DNA from: Gemmobacter lutimaris
Lineage (GTDB): Bacteria; Pseudomonadota; Alphaproteobacteria; Rhodobacterales; Rhodobacteraceae
Direction of reading: 5' to 3'
NCBI RefSeq assembly: GCF_003570715.1
Contig: NZ_QXXQ01000015.1
Coordinates: 1 to 64,000 of the forward strand
DNA length: 64,000 bases
Below are positions 16,012-24,482 of this stretch, piece after piece (positions within the stretch are counted from its first letter, which is position 1; each line of letters starts with the position of its first letter). Under the pieces are notes generated by a model. It worked only from the letters and a program-made list of their open reading frames with translations, made no database searches and was not told the origin of the DNA. The position numbers and the translations under genes were made by a program.

Positions 16012-17175
16012 CTACAGATTGCGCAACTGCTCCACGGCGGTGGCCAAAGGCATTGCTCTCAGCCCGTCACCTGCCGGCACCTCCCGTTCACCGGCATAAA
16101 CCAAGATCTTCCGGTCGGCCTTGATGTCATCGACCGACAGATGGAAACCACGCGACACCTTGGGTGTTGTCGTGCGCTTGATCTCAATCGCCCAGATCGC
16201 ATTCCCGGGAAGCCGCAGAACAAGGTCAAGCTCGGCCCCCGCTGCAGTCCGGTAGAAGAAGTGTTCGGTCCCTACTGGCGCGGCGGCGATCAGGGTTTCG
16301 ATGGAGAACCCTTCCCAGCTTCCACCGACCACCGGGTGCCCCAGCACGCTTTCCAGCGAACCGAGGCCAAGCAAGGCATGGACGAGGCCGCTATCCCTGA
16401 CAAAGACCTTTGGCGACTTGACGACGCGCTTGCCCGCATTCTCATGCCAAGGCTGCAGGCGCCGGACCAACATAAGATCGACGAGCAGATCAAGGTATCG
16501 CCCCACCGTCTGGCCTGAGACGCCCAGACCCTCTGCAAGCGAGCTCGCATTCAGCAGTCCACCCTGCGCATGCGCCAGCATCGTCCAGAAGCGGCGCAGC
16601 GTCGCAGCCGGGATGCGCGGCCCAAGGGCAGGGATATCGCGTTCGAGGTAGGTGCGCAGGAAATCCTCGCGCCAGGCCAGGCTGTTCTGGTCACTATCTG
16701 CTTGGAAGCTGTCAGGGAAACCGCCTCTCAGCCACAGGTCGTTCATTCTGTCCTCGCCGACTTCGTCCAGCAGGAGTGGCGGCATTTCGATATAACGAAC
16801 ACGCCCGGCAAGGGACTCGGCCGATTGGTGCAGAAGCACATTCGATGCAGACCCAAGCAGGAGGAACTGCCCCGTGCGGGCCCCCTTGCGGCGTCGCATG
16901 TCGATCTGTCCGCGGAGGGTCTTGAACAGGTCCGGCATCTGCTGGACTTCATCAAGGATGACGAGTTTGCCGACCTGTTCATCCAGATACAGATCTGGCT
17001 CTGTCAGGACCCGTCGATCTGCGTCGCGTTCCAGATCAAGGTACACGGATGGGCGTTGTCCAGCTATCTCGAGCGCGAGGGTGGTCTTGCCAACCTGCCG
17101 CGGCCCCAAGAGGACAACAGCCGCTTGAGCGTCGAGGGCGGATTGAACTGTCTGAGTAGCATGGCGATGATACAT
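16012..17175 (-). CDS. ATPase with DUF4143 domain
   Basis: About 387 residues. N-terminal AAA domain with Walker A GPRQVGKTT and Walker B-like KLVILDEVQ, then FLLLGSASN, followed by the C-terminal DUF4143 domain (GKRVVKSPKVFVRDSGLVHA; FFYRTAAGAELDLVL; AIEIKRT), which has a restriction-endonuclease-like fold in related proteins. The family is widespread on mobile DNA and its role is unproven. The start is uncertain between a TTG at 17184, with GGAG nearby, and the ATG at 17175. It lies just downstream of the serine recombinase gene on the same strand. Confidence 0.87.
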   Translation of the reverse strand: MYHRHATQTVQSALDAQAAVVLLGPRQVGKTTLALEIAGQRPSVYLDLERDADRRVLTEPDLYLDEQVGKLVILDEVQQMPDLFKTLRGQIDMRRRKGARTGQFLLLGSASNVLLHQSAESLAGRVRYIEMPPLLLDEVGEDRMNDLWLRGGFPDSFQADSDQNSLAWREDFLRTYLERDIPALGPRIPAATLRRFWTMLAHAQGGLLNASSLAEGLGVSGQTVGRYLDLLVDLMLVRRLQPWHENAGKRVVKSPKVFVRDSGLVHALLGLGSLESVLGHPVVGGSWEGFSIETLIAAAPVGTEHFFYRTAAGAELDLVLRLPGNAIWAIEIKRTTTPKVSRGFHLSVDDIKADRKILVYAGEREVPAGDGLRAMPLATAVEQLRNL

Positions 17176-17222
17176 ACCTTGCAATTACTCCACATCATGG
17201 AAGATTTGCAAGGTTATTGTGC

Positions 17223-18107
17223 TCAACCCAGCAAGCCAAGCCTCTCCGCCCGCTCCAGCAGCATCTTCACCGAGGAGGGTTGCCAGCGTGTCCGCCCACG
17301 GGGCGTGCGCTCGCGCATCGCTTCCAGCCGGGTGCAGATCGCCTGAAGCGTGATGTCGGGGTCCGCGCCCTTGATGGCGGCGACGATGGCGGGCAGGCGG
17401 TCGTCGGTTTCGCGGCGGCCGGCGCGGTCCAGTACCGTCGGCGGTAGGAAGCCGTCCCGGACATAGGCGTTGACCGCGCGCAAAAGGCGGCTTTGCGTCC
17501 AATGCCGCTCGCGGGGCAGGGGGCCGTTGACGATGCGCACGACGTCTTCCCAGGCCAAGTCCGGGCGCAGGCGACGGACATGGGGAACCCAGTCCTGCGC
17601 CGTCTCGTTCAGGCGTTCCATGTAGCCATCCTGCCGCGCCAGCCGCACCTTGCGCAGCGCCGCCGGATCTCGCGCGCGCAGGCCCGGATTGCCGCCAACC
17701 CGACCTTTGGTCCGTGCGCTGGCCAGCCCGGCCTTGGTGCGTTCGCGGATCAGGGCGCGCTCGAACTCGGCGGCTGCGCCCAGGACCTGGAGGGTGAACT
17801 TGCCCTGCGGTGAGGACGTGTCGATCGGATCGGTCAGCGAGCGGAAGAAAGCGCCCTTGGCCTCCAGCCGCTCGATCACCTCCAGTAGGTGCGACAGAGA
17901 CCGCGCCAGGCGGTCGATGCGCACGACGACAAGCGTGTCGCCTTTGCCTATCCGCTCCAGCACACGGGCCAGCACGGGTCGGGCACGATTTCCGCCCGAG
18001 GCTTGTTCTTCGTGAATCTCAACGCAGCCCGCCGATTTCAGGGCCTGCGACTGGGGCAGGGGGGTCTGATCCTCGGTCGAGACGCGCGCATAGCCTATCA
18101 ATGGCAT
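17223..18107 (-). CDS. Serine recombinase (resolvase/invertase family)
   Basis: A 294-residue protein. The catalytic domain starts MPLIGYARVSTEDQ, with the nucleophile Ser at about residue 10 and the conserved VVRIDRLARSLSHLL and GAAAEFERALIRERTKAGL segments. The C-terminal half, after GRVGGNP, is longer than in classical Tn3 resolvases (about 185 residues) and has extra helical DNA-binding parts (about residues 180-290). It may resolve plasmid multimers or move a nearby element. The 150-bp region before the gene may contain its recombination site, but I could not define one. Confidence 0.88.
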   Translation of the reverse strand: MPLIGYARVSTEDQTPLPQSQALKSAGCVEIHEEQASGGNRARPVLARVLERIGKGDTLVVVRIDRLARSLSHLLEVIERLEAKGAFFRSLTDPIDTSSPQGKFTLQVLGAAAEFERALIRERTKAGLASARTKGRVGGNPGLRARDPAALRKVRLARQDGYMERLNETAQDWVPHVRRLRPDLAWEDVVRIVNGPLPRERHWTQSRLLRAVNAYVRDGFLPPTVLDRAGRRETDDRLPAIVAAIKGADPDITLQAICTRLEAMRERTPRGRTRWQPSSVKMLLERAERLGLLG

Positions 18108-18212
18108 CAAAACAGGCCGTTTGCAGTTTCATATACCGTCAATAAACGACCGATTGGGCGTGAAGGTGTCGTGATATCTGGGCTAGCACCTCTCAATCGT
18201 CTTTCCCTCTGC

Positions 18213-18261
18213 TTGACATTGGACCTCATGCAAATGATATATCTAGCCAGATAGCTAGCTA
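18213..18261 (+). promoter_or_regulatory. Promoter and repeated operator of the Phd-VapC pair
   Basis: TTGACA (18213-18218), 17-bp spacer, GATATA (18236-18241). Just after it lie CTAGCCAGATAGCTAGCTAG-type repeats including the palindrome TAGCTAGCTA (18252-18261), a likely site for autoregulation by the antitoxin complex. Confidence 0.6.
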
Positions 18262-18271
18262 GGTGTGGATG

Positions 18272-18514
18272 ATGTGGACTGTTCAGGATGCAAAAAACAA
18301 GTTCAGCGCGGTTGTCGATGCCGCGCTGGCAGGGACGCCGCAAGAGGTCAGCCGTCGTGGCAAACCCGCGGTGGTCATCCTGTCTGCGGATGAATACCAC
18401 AGGCTGGTTGAGGGGGCTGTGAAAGCGCGCGAAAGCTTCGCGGAGCACCTTATGGCATTTCCCGGTGGGGAGTTTCCGCGCGCCGCGGCCGCACCGCGTG
18501 ACGTGAGTTTCTGA
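18272..18514 (+). CDS. Phd/YefM-family antitoxin
   Basis: An 80-residue antitoxin beginning MWTVQDAKNKFSAVVDAAL, with the family's RRGKPAVVILSADEYHRL segment. The N-terminal part binds DNA and the C-terminal part neutralises the toxin. The ATG at 18272 is used; an upstream ATG at 18263 is possible. Its stop overlaps the toxin start (TGATG), so the two are translationally coupled. Confidence 0.9.
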   Translation: MWTVQDAKNKFSAVVDAALAGTPQEVSRRGKPAVVILSADEYHRLVEGAVKARESFAEHLMAFPGGEFPRAAAAPRDVSF

Positions 18515-18915
18515 TGTACATCCTCGATACCAACGTTATCTCGGCTATACGCCGCCCAGACCGCGCACCCCAAGTGGCAGCCTGGTTGCGCGGAAAGGCT
18601 GAGCAGGACCTGTTCCTGAGCGTCATCACTCTGGGCGAAATCGAGCGAGGCATTCGTCAGCAGGAGGTCCGCGACCCTGCGTTTGCCAGCGATCTCCGTA
18701 TATGGCTCGATCGGACGGTCTTGCTGTTCTCGGACCGGCTGCTTGCCTTTGCGGCCGAGGACGCACGCATCTGGGGGCGGCTTTCGGCCGAGATTGGCCA
18801 CAGCGGCGCTGATCTCATGATCGCTGCAACAGCGTTGCGCCATGGCGCCATCATCGTGACGGGGAACGTCAGTGACTTTGCGCCGACCGGGGTTGCGGTC
18901 GAGAACCCCTTCTAG
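18514..18915 (+). CDS. vapC: PIN-domain toxin, VapC family
   Basis: A 133-residue PIN nuclease: MYILDTNVISAIRR gives the first catalytic Asp (residue 5), ITLGEIERG the conserved Glu, and HSGADLMIAATALRHG the C-terminal acidic residue. VapC toxins cut tRNA or rRNA when freed from their antitoxin, which stabilises plasmids by killing or arresting cured cells. Coupled to the Phd-type antitoxin by a 1-nt overlap. Intact by length and motifs. Confidence 0.92.
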   Translation: MYILDTNVISAIRRPDRAPQVAAWLRGKAEQDLFLSVITLGEIERGIRQQEVRDPAFASDLRIWLDRTVLLFSDRLLAFAAEDARIWGRLSAEIGHSGADLMIAATALRHGAIIVTGNVSDFAPTGVAVENPF

Positions 18916-18947
18916 GCGCGATGCCCCGCGATGGGGCAGGGGGGGCA

Positions 18948-20057
18948 TCAAAGCCCCGCCGCCTTTGTCAGGTTGACCCTGAACCTGTCGCGACGGCGCT
19001 GGTAGCGGCGGGTCATCTCAGCTGATGCATGGCCAAGCTGCTTCTGCACGTAGCGCTCGTCGACCTCGGCACTGCTCGCGAGACCCGAGCGCAGCGAATG
19101 GCCAGAGAAGAGGGCGACGCGCTCGGCCTCGGGCAGGTCGGGGCGCAAGCCTGCCTCGCGGACGCAGGACTTGATCAACCGGGCGACATGCTTGTCGGAC
19201 AGGCGTTCGGATTTGGCCTTGAGCCCGTTGCGGGAGACCGCGACGAAGAGGGGGCCGAAGTCGATGCGGGCATAGTGTAGCCACTGGCTTAAGGCATGGA
19301 CCGGGCAGGTCTGGTCGGATGAGCCGCGGGCGATTTCGACCTCGCGCCAGCCGGTCTTGCCGCGCAGCGTAACCAGAACGCCATCGTCCAGGATCTCGAC
19401 CCAGCCGCCACTGTCGGGCGTATCGTCCTTGCCATGGTCCAGGCTGACGATCTCGGACCGTCGCAAGCCGCCGGCGAAGCCCATCAACAGGATCGTCCGG
19501 TCGCGCAGGCCGCGCAGATCGTGGGGCAGGGTGGCCAGCATGTCGCGCAGGTCCTCCGGCAGGATCGCTTCCTTCTGGACCGGCGGCCGGGCGTGCTTGC
19601 GGCGGATGCCGGCCAGGACGCTCCCGATGTGGCGGTCCTTGCGGTCGAGGCGTTCCCCGCGCTGAGTGTAGCCCCAGGCAAGGCCCGAGAGCCGGCGTTC
19701 GATGGACGATACCGAAAGGGCAGGGACCCTTCCTCCCGGCGCTGCCAGATCGGCGATGTAGAGCCCGATCAACTGGGGCGACGAGGGGAGAGGGTCGGCG
19801 CCGCGCATCCGGCACCAGCGGGCGAAATGGGTCCAGTCCTTGGTGTAGGCTTTGAGAGTGTTCTGCGACGCAGCCTGACGCGCATAGTCTCGCGCGGTTT
19901 CCACCAGGCGGTCGAGCGTGCCCGAGCCAGCGACATGGGAGGGCAGGGCAATCGTGTCGCGCTCATGATCGGCGCCCTCGTCCTTTTCGTGGGGATCAGG
20001 ACGTTCCGGCGGCTCTGAAGTCGATTTCTCGTGCGTTTCCATCATATCCTTCAGCAT
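18948..20057 (-). CDS. Tyrosine recombinase (phage integrase family)
   Basis: A 369-residue integrase. N-terminal SAM-like core-binding domain (about 55-150: QNTLKAYTKDWTHFARWC) and catalytic domain with GGLRRSEI (catalytic Arg), HSLRSG (His-x-x-Arg), LGHAS and the nucleophile Tyr in TRRYQRR near residue 352. The start could be any of three close methionines. It is divergent from the DUF1403-ScpB pair, an arrangement I recall from other alphaproteobacterial plasmids, so a shared role in plasmid dimer resolution or segregation is possible. Confidence 0.9.
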   Translation of the reverse strand: MLKDMMETHEKSTSEPPERPDPHEKDEGADHERDTIALPSHVAGSGTLDRLVETARDYARQAASQNTLKAYTKDWTHFARWCRMRGADPLPSSPQLIGLYIADLAAPGGRVPALSVSSIERRLSGLAWGYTQRGERLDRKDRHIGSVLAGIRRKHARPPVQKEAILPEDLRDMLATLPHDLRGLRDRTILLMGFAGGLRRSEIVSLDHGKDDTPDSGGWVEILDDGVLVTLRGKTGWREVEIARGSSDQTCPVHALSQWLHYARIDFGPLFVAVSRNGLKAKSERLSDKHVARLIKSCVREAGLRPDLPEAERVALFSGHSLRSGLASSAEVDERYVQKQLGHASAEMTRRYQRRRDRFRVNLTKAAGL

Positions 20058-20171
20058 ATCATCTTTACGTCCGATAATGCAATCTTATTGGACATAGTAG
20101 CGCTGACAAAGCTACGGCGCTATTGGTGCATTTACCTGGTAGAAAGCGCCGTCACAATGTAGGCTACCAGC

Positions 20172-21059
20172 ATGGGAAAACCGCGCACCGAGCCTTTGGA
20201 AACCTTGCCGATGTTGCCCCCGCTGCCGGGCTGGATCGTCTCTGCGCCGTCCGAGACGCCGGAGGCTGCGGCCTTCCGGTCCGGGGCCGCGCTGGCGCAT
20301 CTGGGTCAGGCAATTGCGTCGGGGGATGTGCCTCTCGCCCTGTGGCGCGACCGTCTGGCCCTGGGGGCGGCCGGGAACTGCGCTGCGATGGCGGGGCGAA
20401 GGGAAGGGCAGGGCGCCTTGCGCGATGCGCTGCACCTGACGGGGCCGGGCGACGACCCCGGCCCGGCGGGGCGGATCGCACGGCAGTGGTCACGCGCGGC
20501 GGCGCGGCCGGTGTCGGTCGCGCATCTGGCCGCAACGCTGGAGGGGACGGCGGCAGAGCGGATCGCATTGTGCCTTGATGCCACGGGGCCCACTCCGGTG
20601 GACCGCGCGGCGCAGGTGCTGGAGGCGGTATTGACCGATCATCCGCGGGCCGAGACTGCGGCCCTGATCCTGGGCGATGCGGTGCTGGCAAGGGCGATGG
20701 GGGGAACTCATGTGCTGCCGCTGCTGGCGCTGACGATGAAGCCGCGCGAGTTGCGGCTGCGGGGTGATGACCTGCGGCTGGCCTGTCACCGCGCCGTCGT
20801 CTCAGCCATCGGGCAGGCGCTGCCGTTGGCCGGGGACCTAGCACGGGCGGCGGCCCGTCTCCAGGCGGCGGCCCCGAAGTTGCGGGCCAAGGCGGCGGGA
20901 CGGGCGGTCGATCTGTTCCTGTCGCGCGATGCGCTGGTGCCGGGGGCATTGGCCTTCATGTCGGATCGGGCCGCGCGACGGCTCTGCGACCGGCTGGTCA
21001 GTCTGGGCGTTGCCCGCGAACTGACCGGGCGGGACACGTTCCGACTGTACGGGCTATGA
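20172..21059 (+). CDS. DUF1403 family protein
   Basis: A 295-residue, Ala/Leu/Arg-rich, mostly helical protein that I recognise as DUF1403, a family of unknown function typical of alphaproteobacterial plasmids. Landmarks: RSGAALAHLGQAIASGDVP (about 36-54), HLTGPGDDPGPAGRI (about 88-102) and LLALTMKPRELRLRGDDLRL (about 185-204). No signal peptide. It overlaps the ScpB gene by 4 nt (ATGA), so the two are translated together, suggesting that DUF1403 works with a condensin-like function. Confidence 0.85.
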   Translation: MGKPRTEPLETLPMLPPLPGWIVSAPSETPEAAAFRSGAALAHLGQAIASGDVPLALWRDRLALGAAGNCAAMAGRREGQGALRDALHLTGPGDDPGPAGRIARQWSRAAARPVSVAHLAATLEGTAAERIALCLDATGPTPVDRAAQVLEAVLTDHPRAETAALILGDAVLARAMGGTHVLPLLALTMKPRELRLRGDDLRLACHRAVVSAIGQALPLAGDLARAAARLQAAAPKLRAKAAGRAVDLFLSRDALVPGALAFMSDRAARRLCDRLVSLGVARELTGRDTFRLYGL

Positions 21060-21667
21060 AGATGGGGCAGCGCGACGCAGAGCTTGACCGAGAGCTGGCC
21101 GATCTGCCTTCCGAGCTGCGCTGGCGCGAATGGATGCGGCGGATCGAGGCAGTGTTGTTTGCGAGCGCAACGCCGGTCGCGCGCGAGGATCTTGCGCGGG
21201 TTGTGGGGCAGGGGGCCTCAATTGATCTGTTGATCGAGGATCTGGCAGTGGATCTGGAAGGCCGACCCTATGAGGTGGCACAGGTGGGCAAGGCGTGGAT
21301 GCTGCGCACGCGCGCGGCCTATGCCCCAGCGATCCGCGCCGCGGCGGATGTGGACAGCCAGGCGCTGAACCTGTCGGAATACGATCTGGCCGTGCTGGCG
21401 GCGATTGCGTATCACCAGCCGGTCAGCCGCGACGGGTTGAAGGACATCTTCGGAAAAGAGATCAGCCGTGACCTGATCGGCCGGTTGGCCGAGCGCGACC
21501 TGATCGGCACCGGCCCTCGCGAACCCCGCCGTGGCGCGCCTTATACCTTCGTCACCACCGAGGCGTTCTTGGCTGCCTTCGGGATGGAGTCCTTGCGGGA
21601 CCTACCAGACCCCGAGCAATTGGACGATGCAGGTCTGGCAGGCCCATCAGGGGCCACGGAAGTTTAG
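21056..21667 (+). CDS. scpB: ScpB-like condensin subunit (SMC-Scp complex)
   Basis: A 203-residue protein with two winged-helix domains typical of ScpB: RRIEAVLFASATPVAREDLA near residues 28-47 and LNLSEYDLAVLAAIAYHQPV followed by SRDGLKDIFGKE in the second domain, then RLAERDLIGTGPR. Chromosomal ScpB helps SMC compact and segregate DNA, and is normally next to scpA. Here there is no scpA or smc nearby, and it is coupled to DUF1403, so it may adapt the host condensin to the plasmid or act alone. Confidence 0.87.
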   Translation: MKMGQRDAELDRELADLPSELRWREWMRRIEAVLFASATPVAREDLARVVGQGASIDLLIEDLAVDLEGRPYEVAQVGKAWMLRTRAAYAPAIRAAADVDSQALNLSEYDLAVLAAIAYHQPVSRDGLKDIFGKEISRDLIGRLAERDLIGTGPREPRRGAPYTFVTTEAFLAAFGMESLRDLPDPEQLDDAGLAGPSGATEV

Positions 21668-22306
21668 GCGACCGGCCGGGCCACAACAGGAAACGGCGCC
21701 TTTGGTGAAGCTGGATTGCTGCCCGCAGCAAGGCGGCCAGATCAGGCTCTCTGGAGGAGGAGGCCGGCCCCGGCCAGGCAGTTTCGCCAAGCCGATCTCT
21801 GAGCATCCTGACCAACCCCTTGTGGTTTTCGGAGGCGCGGGCAAGCCCGAGCAAGAAGGTCATCGGGCCGCGTTCTGTGGGATCTCTTACCTCGATCTGC
21901 CGCTCTGACAGCCGCCGGAAGAAATCGTAGCGAACCCGATGGGCGTTGTTGCTGAAGTCATGCGGTTTGAGGATTCAGTTGGGGAACCCAGTAGGTTAGA
22001 CGGCTGGGATGAGTGCTGTGACCCCCGATAACTCGTCCATCTAATGCTAGAGTCCGGCCCATGGAGAGGACTGGACATCGAGCTGTCCAAATGGACGCCC
22101 ACTTCGCCGTCTCGTTCCAAGCCCAAACCTCCAACGCCCATGCACGCGGAGAATGACGCGTTCAAATAACCAGCGGCAGGAGGGGGACAGCGTCGCGCTT
22201 ACCCTGGACGAACTTGCCGGATCGAACCACCCGTCAGACAATCTCGCGCAGCGCGAGGGCGCAATGCGTCGTGCCCGTGCCTTCGGTCGCCCGACAGGCT
22301 AGGCGC
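21668..22306. other. Decayed intergenic region
   Basis: 639 bp with no intact gene. On the minus strand a frame from about 21955 down to 21600 reads SNNAHRVRYDFFRRLSERQI, then TERGPMTFLLGLARASENHK; it opens without a plausible start and looks like a gene remnant of unknown family. A 49-codon plus-strand frame at 22153-22302 (MTRSNNQRQEGDSVALTLDE at its start) also looks protein-like but has no clear ribosome-binding site. I see no clear terminator for scpB or for the ProV gene. Confidence 0.35.
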
Positions 22307-23350
22307 TCAATCTTTGTTCACCCGACGCGGAACCAAGGCCCTCAACACGGTTGTCATTTGCAGCGAGCCGACGATCTTACCGTCTTTGGTGACATTGAAG
22401 ATGTGATCGGCGCTTCCCTTCGCCTTTTCAATAGCGTCTTCAAGTGTCGAGTTGACGTCGATGTGGTCGTCGCTTCCGCCCGTGACGACAGGTTCCATGA
22501 CTGAACGCACGCGGAGGACACGGGCCCGGTTGATGTCGCGCACGAAATTTTCGATATACTCGTCCGTAGGGTTGAGGATGATCTCTTGCGGCTCGCCCTG
22601 TTGTATGATTCGGCCATCTTTGAGGACGACGAGATGATCGGCAAGTCGCAGCGCCTCGTCGAGGTCGTGCGTGATGAAGACGATTGTCTTGTGCAATTCG
22701 CGCTGCAATTCCAGCAAGAGCGCCTGCATGTCGGTGCGGATAATCGGGTCGAGGGCCGAGAAGGCCTCGTCCATCAGCATGATCTCTGCCTCGGAGCAAA
22801 GAGCACGGGCAATGCCGACGCGTTGCTGCATGCCGCCTGACAGCTGGTTTGGGTAGTTGGCCTCGAAACCTCCCAGCCCCACCCGATTGAGCCAGTCCTG
22901 CGCGCGTCCACGGACGGCAGTAGCGGACTCACCGCGAACAAGCGGCGCCATCATGACATTATCTATCACAGTGCGGTGGGGCAGCAGTGCAAATTTCTGA
23001 AAGACCATCGACATCCGCGATTGCCGGAGTGTGCGAAGATCATCCTGCTCCAATTTTGTGACGTCCACACCGTCGAGAAGGATTTCGCCGGACGTCGGAT
23101 CGATGAGCCGGTTGAGGTGGCGGATCAATGTCGACTTGCCAGATCCGGACAGGCCCATAATCACGGTGATCTCGCCGGCGTAGATGTCGATGTTGATGTC
23201 TTCCAGACCGAGCACATGCTTGTGCTTCTCCAGAAGCTCCTGCTTGCTCATCCCGCCCTTTACGTTGAGCAGCATTCGCTTCGGATCGCCCCCGAAGATC
23301 TTGTACAGATTGCGGACCGAGACTTTTGGATGCTTCATCTGCCTGTTCAT
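22307..23350 (-). CDS. proV: Glycine betaine/proline-type ABC transporter ATPase
   Basis: A 347-residue ProV/OpuAA-type ATPase. Walker A GLSGSGKST, Q-loop MVFQKFALLPHRT, signature LSGGMQQRVGIARAL, Walker B IMLMDEAFSALDP and H-loop THDLDEA, then a C-terminal CBS-type domain (SVMEPVVTGGSDDHIDVNST) as in osmoregulated betaine importers. The start MNRQMKHPKVSVRNLYKIFG at 23350 has AGGA about 6 nt upstream; a start at 23380 would overlap the proW gene more. Last gene of the RpiR-Rieske-ALDH-CMD-proXWV minus-strand operon. Confidence 0.93.
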   Translation of the reverse strand: MNRQMKHPKVSVRNLYKIFGGDPKRMLLNVKGGMSKQELLEKHKHVLGLEDINIDIYAGEITVIMGLSGSGKSTLIRHLNRLIDPTSGEILLDGVDVTKLEQDDLRTLRQSRMSMVFQKFALLPHRTVIDNVMMAPLVRGESATAVRGRAQDWLNRVGLGGFEANYPNQLSGGMQQRVGIARALCSEAEIMLMDEAFSALDPIIRTDMQALLLELQRELHKTIVFITHDLDEALRLADHLVVLKDGRIIQQGEPQEIILNPTDEYIENFVRDINRARVLRVRSVMEPVVTGGSDDHIDVNSTLEDAIEKAKGSADHIFNVTKDGKIVGSLQMTTVLRALVPRRVNKD

Positions 23351-23363
23351 GTCGTCCTGTCTG

Positions 23364-24398
23364 TCAATGTCGTGTCGCATGGTCGACCCGCACGAGCGCT
23401 GCCTTGGTGACCCGGTCCAGCAGGATGGCGAGGATGACGATCCCCAGCCCGGCTATGATCCCAACACCCAGTTCGAGTTTTGCAATTCCGCGCAGTACCA
23501 AGGCACCAAGGCCCGGAGCGGACACGAGCGAGGCAATGACCACCATCGACAGTGACATCATGATCGTCTGATTCACGCCTGCCATGATGTTGGGAAGCGC
23601 CAGCGGTAGTTGGACCCCGAAGAGTTTCTGGTTTCTGGACATGCCGAAGGCGTCCGCCGCCTCAAGTACGTCCTTGTCGACCAGCCGGATCCCGAGGTCC
23701 GTCAACCTGATAACGGGAACGACTGCGTAAATGATGATCGCAATACCGTAAAGCTTGGACTCGGTTACGCTGAACAAGAAGATCAACGGGATCAGGTAAA
23801 CGAAGGTCGGCAGCGTCTGCATCATGTCGAGAAGCGGCAAAACGCCTGCCCGCAGCCGATCACTGCGCGACATGGCGACCCCGATCGGAATGCCGATCAT
23901 GATGCTGATCGTCGCACAGACGAGAATGATCGCCAGCGTCTGCATCGCGTAGGTGTAATGGTCGATGAAAGCGAGAGCGAGGAAAGACAGGGCAGCCAGA
24001 ACCGTGACCTTCTTCGATCTCGTCACAAGTTGAGTGATAATGAGAAAGGCTGGGATCATGATCCACCAGGGCAACGACATGATACCGGCCAAGGCACCGT
24101 CGATGGCCCAACTCAATGGTTGCGTGATCGGGTCGAGTACGACTTTCAGAGGATTCTTGATAAGAAGGAAAATGTCTTCAAGGCCAGCTGTCATGTCACG
24201 CGTTCTGGGGACAGCTCCACATGCCTCATGAAGGGCATCGAGGGATGGAAAGGGCAGATCCCAAAGGCTTGTTTCCTGGTTCCCATTTGAGGACTTCGCC
24301 AGTAGCTCCGCCATGGACATGGTCCCGCTTGCGTTCGCGCCAGAATCGCACCAACCCTCAAGGCCCAGCGTTTCGAAGATTGCAGAGTATGTCGTCAC
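23364..24398 (-). CDS. proW: Glycine betaine/proline-type ABC transporter permease
   Basis: A 344-residue membrane protein. The first 75 residues form a hydrophilic extension, as in ProW; then come six or more hydrophobic segments (about 105-130, 135-155, 160-190, 200-230 and others) and the coupling loop EAADAFGMSRNQKLFGVQLP followed by LALPNI, which contacts the ATPase. It imports betaines with ProV and ProX. It lies about 85 nt after proX, with an intercistronic hairpin between them, and overlaps the most upstream proV start option. Confidence 0.93.
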   Translation of the reverse strand: MTTYSAIFETLGLEGWCDSGANASGTMSMAELLAKSSNGNQETSLWDLPFPSLDALHEACGAVPRTRDMTAGLEDIFLLIKNPLKVVLDPITQPLSWAIDGALAGIMSLPWWIMIPAFLIITQLVTRSKKVTVLAALSFLALAFIDHYTYAMQTLAIILVCATISIMIGIPIGVAMSRSDRLRAGVLPLLDMMQTLPTFVYLIPLIFLFSVTESKLYGIAIIIYAVVPVIRLTDLGIRLVDKDVLEAADAFGMSRNQKLFGVQLPLALPNIMAGVNQTIMMSLSMVVIASLVSAPGLGALVLRGIAKLELGVGIIAGLGIVILAILLDRVTKAALVRVDHATRH

Positions 24399-24450
24399 GA
24401 ACGTCCCCCCATCGCAAGTGACCGGCCGCCTTGTGTCGCGGCAGGATGGA

Positions 24451-24473
24451 TGCGGGGGTGTTTGGCCCCCGCA
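24451..24473 (-). promoter_or_regulatory. Hairpin between proX and proW
   Basis: Perfect 8-bp stem TGCGGGGG/CCCCCGCA with a 7-nt loop, 9 nt beyond the proX stop and without a T-run. In binding-protein operons such hairpins protect the upstream message, so the binding protein is made in excess; that role is inferred. Confidence 0.5.
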
Positions 24474-24482
24474 CGTTTCAGG

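Noticed and set aside
16012-17175. DUF4143 ATPase as a defence system
   Set aside because: The family is common on mobile DNA, but nothing here, such as a nuclease partner, supports a defence role.
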